NCBI GenBank assembly: GCA_964508295.1
Contig: CAZDSQ010000044.1
Coordinates: 1 to 14,245, forward strand
Source: SIG578 sp964508295
GTDB lineage: Bacteria > Bacillota > Clostridia > Oscillospirales > Ruminococcaceae
Length of the DNA: 14,245 nt
Direction: 5' to 3'
Both the position numbers and the translations under genes were made by a program. The notes below the pieces were generated by a model that did no database searches, was not told the DNA's origin, and saw only the letters and a program-made list of their open reading frames with translations. This document shows, piece by piece, positions 6,003 through 11,424 of the stretch (the stretch's first letter is position 1; the number at the start of each line of letters is the position of its first letter).

Positions 6003-6072
6003 GATATTTAATATCTGAGCTTCGGCCGCATCATACTGCGGTACCCCCTAAGTATCAGCGGTATGTGAGGTG
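6003..6072 (+). promoter_or_regulatory. Structured 5' leader of yceD-rpmF, candidate regulatory RNA
   Basis: The leader holds a short AT palindrome (GATATT/AATATC, 6003-6015) and a long hairpin, CATACTGCGGTAC (6032-6044) pairing with GTATCAGCGGTATG (6052-6065). That stem has 13 pairs including two wobbles, one bulged A at 6057 and the loop CCCCTAA. Its foot ends one base before the ribosome binding site GAGGTG (6067-6072). A competing hairpin, CCGCA (6026-6030)/TGCGG (6037-6041), shares bases with it, so the two cannot form together. The pairing is seen in the sequence. A regulatory role, for example binding of L32 or another ribosomal protein, is inference; I do not recognise a named family. 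Confidence 0.45.
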
Positions 6073-6077
6073 TCGTT

Positions 6078-6575
6078 ATGAAAATTGACGTCAGGCGCTT
6101 TTTCGAGATTGAAGGCGAGCGGGAGGAGTTTTCCTTTGAGCTTGACCTTTCTCAAACTGAGATCTGGAGCCACAAGCCCCTTATCTCCCCTGTCAAAATT
6201 AAAGGCTATGTTCAAAGCAGAAGCAGCATTGTAACTCTGGCATACAAAGCTTTTGCCCCGATGCATACCTTTTGCGACAGGTGCCTTTGCGACTATGACA
6301 GCTCAATTGACCTCGATTTTGAGTACACACTTGTTAAGGAGCTGCAGGACAGCGACGCGCAGGAGTACATCTTAATTGAGGGCGACTTCCTTGATTTAGG
6401 CGAGCTTTGCAGCAGCGACGTAGTGTTGAATTTGCCACTCAAATTCCTCTGTCGTGAAGACTGCAAGGGTCTATGCCCCGTCTGCGGAACTAACTTAAAT
6501 CTCTCCGACTGCGATTGTCTTAACAGTCAGACAGATCCGAGGCTCGCGGCTCTTAAAAAGCTGCTCGAAAACTGA
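6078..6575 (+). CDS. yceD: YceD family protein (DUF177)
   Basis: A 165-residue member of the YceD/DUF177 family, which is almost always encoded directly before rpmF and is linked by genetic studies in other organisms to 23S rRNA or ribosome production; its biochemical action is not settled. Visible features are CDRCLC (Cys66, 69, 71), the family's signature block CREDCKGLCPVCGTNLN (Cys125, 129, 133, 136), CDC (145-147), and the C-terminal DPRLAALKKLL. The cysteine pairs suggest a zinc-bound knuckle in this lineage. GAGGTG lies five bases before the ATG, right after the leader hairpin. It is the first gene of the unit, and 37 bases separate it from rpmF. Confidence 0.92.
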   Translation: MKIDVRRFFEIEGEREEFSFELDLSQTEIWSHKPLISPVKIKGYVQSRSSIVTLAYKAFAPMHTFCDRCLCDYDSSIDLDFEYTLVKELQDSDAQEYILIEGDFLDLGELCSSDVVLNLPLKFLCREDCKGLCPVCGTNLNLSDCDCLNSQTDPRLAALKKLLEN

Positions 6576-6612
6576 TTAAAATTATTGTTATAAAAACACA
6601 GGAGGTGCCGAA

Positions 6613-6795
6613 ATGGCTGTTCCCAAGAGAAGAGTATCAAAAGCTCGCAGAGATAAGAGACGTTCTAACGTTTGGAAGCTTACCGCTCCCGCATTTTCAA
6701 AATGCCCCCAGTGCGGTGAACTCAAAATGCCCCACAGAGTTTGCGCTAATTGCGGATATTACAAGGGCAAAGAAGTCATCAAGGTTGAGGACTAA
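6613..6795 (+). CDS. rpmF: 50S ribosomal protein L32, zinc-binding form
   Basis: A structural protein of the large ribosomal subunit near the peptidyl-transferase exit region. The 60-residue length and the N-terminus MAVPKRRVSKARRDKRRS are typical. Cys31-x2-Cys34 and Cys44-x2-Cys47 form a zinc ribbon, so this is the C+ paralog type rather than the zinc-free form some bacteria switch to under zinc limitation. AGGAGGTG five bases before the ATG is a near-perfect ribosome binding site, fitting very high expression. It follows yceD in the usual order. An overlapping frame starting at 6605 is a shadow. Confidence 0.98.
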   Translation: MAVPKRRVSKARRDKRRSNVWKLTAPAFSKCPQCGELKMPHRVCANCGYYKGKEVIKVED

Positions 6796-6808
6796 TTGTG
6801 TAAATGCG

Positions 6809-6840
6809 TAGAGGAGGAGTGATTTCCTCCTCTATTTTTG
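6809..6840 (+). terminator. Terminator-like hairpin after rpmF, abutting the next gene
   Basis: TAGAGGAGGA (6809-6818) and TCCTCCTCTA (6825-6834) form a perfect 10-bp stem with a 6-base loop, followed by TTTTTG. It should end much of the yceD-rpmF transcript. No separate promoter is evident for the following gene, whose start codon lies 14-20 bases beyond, so partial readthrough is likely. Confidence 0.8.
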
Positions 6841-6853
6841 TATGAGGGAAAGT

Positions 6854-8170
6854 ATGAGTGTTGTAATTTTTGATGTGGAAAAGGGCAGTATTGCCGATAA
6901 AAAGCACATATCAAAGGGAGATACCCTTGTGTCTATTAACAAAAACGAGATATTCGACGTTCTGGATTTCCGTTTTTGGCAGCAAAACACAAGGCTTGTT
7001 CTGCGCACCATTGACACAAAGGGCAAAAAGCACACCATCCGCATAAAAAAGGACGAATTTGAGGAGCTCGGGCTCGTTTTTGAAACATACCTTATGGATA
7101 AGCAGCATAGCTGCAAAAACAAATGCATCTTCTGCTTTGTTGACCAGCTTCCCAAAGGGATGCGTGAGTCGCTCTATTTTAAGGACGACGACACCCGCCT
7201 TTCCTTTTTATTTGGAAACTACGTTACCCTCACAAACATCACCGACCACGAGATCGAGCGCATTATAAAAATGCACATCAGCCCGATAAACGTTTCGGTT
7301 CACACCACAAACCCCGAGCTCAGAGTTAAGATGATGGCTAACCCCAACGCCGCAAAGGCGCTCGGCATCTTAAAAAGATTTGCTGATGCTAACATTTCTC
7401 TTAACTGCCAGCTCGTTCTATGCCCCGATATAAACGACGGAGCCGAGCTTGAGCGAAGCCTTAATGACCTGTCGCAGCTTGCTCCAGCGCTCAAAAGCAT
7501 TGCTCTCGTTCCCGTTGGACTTACTCGCCACCGTGAAAACCTCTACCCCCTCACCCCCTACACCACTGAGAGCGCAAGGGCGGTTATTGAAACTGCCGAC
7601 AAATACGGCGAGAGGTTTTTGGAGGAATTTGGTTGCCGCACGGTTTACTGCGCCGACGAATTTTACCTAAAGGCAAACCTTCCCCTACCCGAGTATTCCT
7701 ACTACGAGGATTTCCCCCAGCTTGAAAACGGCGTGGGCCTCATTCGCAGTATGGAAAGCGAAATTGGCTACTGCATTGAGGATGCCGAAAAGAGCGAGAA
7801 AAAGCTTTCGGTTTCGATTGCGACGGGGGTTGACGCCGCGCCCTTTGTTTTAAAAGAGGCAGAGCGCCTTAAAAGCGTTTTCCCAAACCTCAACGTGCAG
7901 GTTTTTGCCGTTGAAAACGATTATTTTGGGCATACTATCACCGTTGCAGGTCTTTTGACTGCAACCGACATTATAGCTCAGCTAAAAGGAAGGGAGCTCG
8001 GCTCTTACCTCATACTGCCCGATGTTATGCTCAGGCACCAAACTGACAGATTTTTAGACGACCTTACCGTCAGCGACGTTGAGAAGTCTCTTAACATTCC
8101 TGTTAAGGTCTGCAAGGCCGACGGCGAGGGACTTTTTGAAACCGTAAATTCACTTATTAAGGAGGGATAA
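6854..8170 (+). CDS. PDZ/radical-SAM DUF512 protein (COG1625)
   Basis: A 438-residue protein of the DUF512 family (COG1625, Fe-S oxidoreductase related to NifB/MoaA). Residues about 1-65 resemble a PDZ domain (VEKGSIADKKHISKGDTLVSINK). CKNKCIFCF at 87-95 is a C-x3-C-x2-C motif like that which binds the 4Fe-4S cluster in radical-SAM enzymes. The downstream barrel segments GNYVTLTNIT and SPINVSVHTTNPELR and the C-terminal DUF512 region (about 200-430) complete the family layout. Substrate is unknown. In Clostridia this gene commonly sits before der, suggesting a link to translation or the cell envelope. I prefer the ATG at 6854, which has AGGG five bases upstream, over an in-frame ATG at 6842 with no binding site that abuts the terminator tail. 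Only two bases separate its stop from der. Confidence 0.88.
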   Translation: MSVVIFDVEKGSIADKKHISKGDTLVSINKNEIFDVLDFRFWQQNTRLVLRTIDTKGKKHTIRIKKDEFEELGLVFETYLMDKQHSCKNKCIFCFVDQLPKGMRESLYFKDDDTRLSFLFGNYVTLTNITDHEIERIIKMHISPINVSVHTTNPELRVKMMANPNAAKALGILKRFADANISLNCQLVLCPDINDGAELERSLNDLSQLAPALKSIALVPVGLTRHRENLYPLTPYTTESARAVIETADKYGERFLEEFGCRTVYCADEFYLKANLPLPEYSYYEDFPQLENGVGLIRSMESEIGYCIEDAEKSEKKLSVSIATGVDAAPFVLKEAERLKSVFPNLNVQVFAVENDYFGHTITVAGLLTATDIIAQLKGRELGSYLILPDVMLRHQTDRFLDDLTVSDVEKSLNIPVKVCKADGEGLFETVNSLIKEG

Positions 8171-8172
8171 GC

Positions 8173-9495
8173 GTGGCTTTACCTATTATTGCAGTTGTCG
8201 GCCGACCCAACGTTGGCAAGTCGACACTTTTTAACAAGCTCGTAGGTCAGCGCCTTTCTATTGTTGAGGACACACCAGGCGTTACCCGAGACAGAATTTA
8301 CGCCAAGGTTGAATGGCAGAACCGTTTTGCCACCCTTATCGACACGGGCGGCATAGAGCCCTACTCTAACGACATTATTCTTTCGCAGATGCGCCGCCAG
8401 GCGCAGATTGCCATTGAAAGTGCAGACGTTATTGTTTTTGTTGTTGAACTTAATGCGGGAATAACCGCCGCAGACAGCGAGATCGCATCTATGCTCAAAA
8501 AGAGCGGAAAGCCGGTTATCCTCTGCGTTAACAAGTGCGACAGCATCGGCGAGCCGCCGCTCGCTTTTTACGAGTTTTACAACCTCTGCCTTGGCGACCC
8601 CATTGCCGTTTCCTCAATTCACGGTCACGGCACGGGCGACCTTCTTGACGAGGTTTTTGACAAGCTTCCCAAAATCGAGGAAGAGGAATACCCCGAGGAT
8701 TACATCAAGGTTGCCGTTATCGGCAAGCCAAACGTTGGCAAATCCTCACTTGTAAACCGCCTTGCAGGCGAGGAGCGAGTTATCGTTTCTGACATTGCGG
8801 GAACTACTCGCGACGCCGTTGATACCGTTATCGAAAACGAGTTTGGAAAGTTTGTTTTCATTGACACAGCGGGAATCAGGCGTCAGAAAAAGGTTGACGA
8901 GGCTATCGAAAAATACAGCGTTCTGCGCTCCTACATGGCGGTTGAACGCTCTGACGTTTGTATAATTATGATCGACGCCGAGGTCGGCTTTACCGAGCAG
9001 GACTCCAAGGTTGCGGGCTATGCTCACGAGCAGGGAAAGGCTTGCATCATTGCAGTAAACAAGTGGGATGCTATCGAGAAAGACGACAAGACCATGCGCG
9101 AGTTTGAGAGAAAGCTCTCGGTCGACTTTGCCTTTATGCCCTACGCTCCTTTCATCTTTATCTCGGCAAAGACAGGGCAGAGAGTAAACAAGCTCTACGA
9201 AACGATATGCTACGTTCGTGAGCAGAACTGCCGCAGAATACAGACAGGTCTCTTAAACGATATGCTCGCAGAGGCGACCGCAAAGGTTCAGCCCCCCTCG
9301 GACAAGGGCAAGAGGCTTAAGATCTACTACATCACTCAGGCTTCTGTCTGCCCGCCCACCTTTGTTTGCTTTGTTAATAACAACGAGCTTTACCACTTCT
9401 CATACCAGAGATACATCGAAAACCAGATCCGCTCGACCTTTGGACTTGAGGGCACTCCCATAAAAATCATCTCCCGCGAGCGCGGCGACAAATAA
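8173..9495 (+). CDS. der: Ribosome biogenesis GTPase Der (EngA)
   Basis: An essential double GTPase needed for assembly of the 50S subunit. Two G domains stand in tandem. The first has GRPNVGKS (10-17), DTPGVTRD (33-40), DTGG (57-60) and NKCD (120-123). The second has GKPNVGKS (184-191), AGTTRD (209-214), DTAG (231-234), NKWD (296-299) and SAKTG (331-335). A C-terminal KH-like domain (about 350-440) follows, with KIYYITQ and PPTFVCFVN. At 440 residues it is normal for Firmicutes. The start is GTG, with AGGAGGG about seven bases upstream overlapping the end of the DUF512 gene, so the pair is probably translationally coupled. plsY follows after 25 bases. Confidence 0.97.
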   Translation: MALPIIAVVGRPNVGKSTLFNKLVGQRLSIVEDTPGVTRDRIYAKVEWQNRFATLIDTGGIEPYSNDIILSQMRRQAQIAIESADVIVFVVELNAGITAADSEIASMLKKSGKPVILCVNKCDSIGEPPLAFYEFYNLCLGDPIAVSSIHGHGTGDLLDEVFDKLPKIEEEEYPEDYIKVAVIGKPNVGKSSLVNRLAGEERVIVSDIAGTTRDAVDTVIENEFGKFVFIDTAGIRRQKKVDEAIEKYSVLRSYMAVERSDVCIIMIDAEVGFTEQDSKVAGYAHEQGKACIIAVNKWDAIEKDDKTMREFERKLSVDFAFMPYAPFIFISAKTGQRVNKLYETICYVREQNCRRIQTGLLNDMLAEATAKVQPPSDKGKRLKIYYITQASVCPPTFVCFVNNNELYHFSYQRYIENQIRSTFGLEGTPIKIISRERGDK

Positions 9496-9520
9496 CCTAC
9501 ACATTGGAGGTCAAAACGAT

Positions 9521-10198
9521 ATGAATGATGCATTGACCGTTATTTTATATGCTCTTATTTGCGGTGTAATTTCTTATCTGCTCGGAAGCATCAGCTTTGC
9601 AGTTATTTTCAGTAAACTCTTTGCAAAAAAAGATGTTCGCGAGAGCGGAAGCGGCAACGCGGGAATGACAAATGTTCTGCGCACTATAGGCAAGTTGCCC
9701 GCTGTTTTAACCTTAGTGTGCGACCTTGCAAAAGCAGTTGCCGCAATACAGATTTCCAAGTACATTTTCAGCACCCTACCCTTTCATGAAACGGCAATGG
9801 TTGGTGCCTATATAGGCGGAATCTTTGTTGTTATCGGGCACATCTTCCCCGTTTTCTTTGGATTTAGGGGTGGAAAAGGAGTGCTTACCTGCGCAGGAGT
9901 TTTCCTTGTTTTAGACTGGCAGCTTTGCCTTATCAGCATTGCAATCTTTATTATCGTTGCTTTTGCAACAGGTTATGTTTCTCTCGGCTCGATTCTTGCA
10001 ATGGCATCTGCCCCTATTATGACCTTTATCGTAGGTTTTACGCTTCGTGCGGATATGCTGCTGCCGAGAACGGTTATCTGGCAAACGATATTTTTAGCCG
10101 TTTTAGCGGGTACATCTATTTTTATGCATCGCGAGAATATAAAGCGGCTTATAAACGGCACCGAAAACTGTTTTAAAAAGAAGAAAAAAGGCGAATAA
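9521..10198 (+). CDS. plsY: Glycerol-3-phosphate acyltransferase PlsY
   Basis: An integral membrane enzyme that transfers the acyl group of acyl-phosphate to glycerol-3-phosphate, the first committed step of phosphatidic acid synthesis in most Gram-positive bacteria; it works after PlsX. The 225 residues contain several hydrophobic segments (about 7-33, 58-80, 92-115, 122-148, 150-175, 185-205). The three conserved cytoplasmic motifs are visible: SYLLGSISFA (18-27), GSGNAGMTNVLRTIG (43-57) and HIFPVFFGFRGGKGV (107-121). The C-terminus is basic (KKKKKGE). GGAGG lies ten bases before the ATG. It follows der, a common clostridial order, but the often adjacent gpsA is missing here. A terminator lies just downstream. 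Confidence 0.96.
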   Translation: MNDALTVILYALICGVISYLLGSISFAVIFSKLFAKKDVRESGSGNAGMTNVLRTIGKLPAVLTLVCDLAKAVAAIQISKYIFSTLPFHETAMVGAYIGGIFVVIGHIFPVFFGFRGGKGVLTCAGVFLVLDWQLCLISIAIFIIVAFATGYVSLGSILAMASAPIMTFIVGFTLRADMLLPRTVIWQTIFLAVLAGTSIFMHRENIKRLINGTENCFKKKKKGE

Positions 10199-10211
10199 TG
10201 CGCGATTTTTG

Positions 10212-10239
10212 AGCAGACTTTTAAAAAGTCTGCTTTTTT
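10212..10239 (+). terminator. Rho-independent terminator after plsY
   Basis: AGCAGACTTT (10212-10221) and AAAGTCTGCT (10225-10234) form a perfect 10-bp stem with a TAA loop, and the stem ends in a run of six T. It begins 13 bases after the plsY stop and closes the yceD-to-plsY unit. Confidence 0.9.
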
Positions 10240-10271
10240 GTTTCGCAGTTGTAAATAATGAGCAATTTTCC

Positions 10272-10300
10272 TTTACAAAACGACGCAGTTTTGGTATAAT
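10272..10300 (+). promoter_or_regulatory. Sigma-A promoter for the lipoprotein-secA unit
   Basis: TTTACA (10272-10277), a 17-base spacer and TATAAT (10295-10300), with TG one base before the -10 (extended -10). The start point would lie near 10307, giving a leader of about 30 bases with CGGAG upstream of the ATG at 10337. No SecM-like upstream arrest peptide is visible. Confidence 0.87.
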
Positions 10301-10336
10301 ATTTGGTACGAACAAAACAGAACGGAGTTACAAAAA

Positions 10337-11395
10337 ATGAAAAAATTTTCTTTTTTAACTAAAAGCATTGCCGGCGTTCTTGCTGCCGCATCAATTCTCT
10401 GCTTTACCTCCTGCAAGGACACTTCTTGGGTCGTTTCTGCAGGCGAGGACACAGTACCCGCGGGTGTATATCTCGGTTACCTTGTCGATTCCTATTATCT
10501 TGCCGCACAGCAGGTGACTGACACTACCACAGATCTTTTTGACCAGCAGATCGGAGATGTCGATGCTGACGATTACATCAAGGCTGCCGCTTTAGAGAGC
10601 TGCAAGCAGTACATTGCGGTCAACCGTCTTTTTGACGAGTACAAGCTTTCCTTTACAGACGAGGAGCTTGAGGAAATCAATGCAACCATTTCTTCAACCT
10701 GGAGCAGCATCTCCTCTCTCTACGAGGACAACGGTTGCGGAAAGACTTCTTTTGAAAAGATTATGATGGTTGACGAAAAATACCAGAAGATTTTTGAGTA
10801 TTACTACAGCGAGGACGGCAAAGACCCTGTTACCGAAACCGACAGAAAAGAATATTTTACTGAAAATTATGCAAAAATCAAATATATAAATGTTCTTTAC
10901 TCAAGCCACTACGACGAGGTTTCCACCGCTTCTGACGCTTCAGATGCTCAGAAAACCGAGCTTAAAGAGCTTGCAGAAGGCTATCTTAAAAGACTTCAAG
11001 ACGGCGAGAGCATAGACTCCCTTATTGATGAAGAGGCACACGCCGCAGGCGAGGAGCACGATCATGAAGAAGGCGAAGAGGTCGAGAGCGAGGCTACCTT
11101 TGTTCAGAAGGACACCTCTGACGAGCCTGACGATTTCAACGCAACCCTCTTTGATACAGAGTTTAACACTCCGACTATTGCCGAAAACTCCACCTACGGA
11201 TACTATGTATTTATTCGCTACGAATTAGATGAGGATGGTGAGGATTACACCGATCGCAAAGCGAGCGTGCTTTCCTCTATGAGATCTGATGATTTTATGG
11301 AGATAATTGAGAAGGCTGCTTCTGATCTCAAGGTCACAGAGAACTCTTCTGCCATCAAGAGATACAAGCCTCAGAACATCGTATTCAGCTACTAA
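10337..11395 (+). CDS. Predicted lipoprotein, SurA/PrsA-like foldase
   Basis: A 352-residue exported protein. Residues 1-26 form a lipoprotein signal: MKKFSFLTKS basic start, hydrophobic core IAGVLAAASIL, and a lipobox-like FTSC with Cys26 as the lipidation site. The -3 residue is Phe rather than the usual Leu. The mature part is mainly helical and acidic, with an N-terminal region resembling SurA/PrsA chaperone domains (about 30-175) and a segment like a divergent parvulin domain (about 180-295: KIKYINVLYSSH, then LAEGYLKRLQDGESIDSLI, then the strand YGYYVFIRYELDED). A His/Glu-rich insert lies at 231-252. Peptidyl-prolyl isomerase activity is uncertain because the parvulin core is weak. It is co-transcribed with secA, 29 bases downstream, so it may help fold exported proteins. 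Confidence 0.65.
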   Translation: MKKFSFLTKSIAGVLAAASILCFTSCKDTSWVVSAGEDTVPAGVYLGYLVDSYYLAAQQVTDTTTDLFDQQIGDVDADDYIKAAALESCKQYIAVNRLFDEYKLSFTDEELEEINATISSTWSSISSLYEDNGCGKTSFEKIMMVDEKYQKIFEYYYSEDGKDPVTETDRKEYFTENYAKIKYINVLYSSHYDEVSTASDASDAQKTELKELAEGYLKRLQDGESIDSLIDEEAHAAGEEHDHEEGEEVESEATFVQKDTSDEPDDFNATLFDTEFNTPTIAENSTYGYYVFIRYELDEDGEDYTDRKASVLSSMRSDDFMEIIEKAASDLKVTENSSAIKRYKPQNIVFSY

Positions 11396-11424
11396 TTCCT
11401 ATTCAAAAAGGAGATAATTTTATC

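Noticed and set aside
6605..6811. 68-codon frame overlapping rpmF
   Set aside because: Shadow of rpmF in another frame; the ribosome binding site and the L32 protein match support the 6613 frame.
6819..6845. Eight-codon GTG mini-frame in the post-rpmF hairpin whose stop overlaps the ATG at 6842
   Set aside because: The purine-rich arm is directly adjacent to the GTG, too close for ribosome binding, and is locked in the stem. More likely chance.
6842..6853. Earlier in-frame ATG for the DUF512 protein
   Set aside because: It abuts the terminator T-run with no ribosome binding site; the ATG at 6854 has AGGG at proper spacing and begins directly at the PDZ-like strand.
10190..10270. Imperfect direct repeat AATAATGCGCGATTTT / AATAATGAGCAATTTT around the plsY terminator
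   Set aside because: Short, AT-rich and imperfect; could be chance, and no element boundaries are visible.
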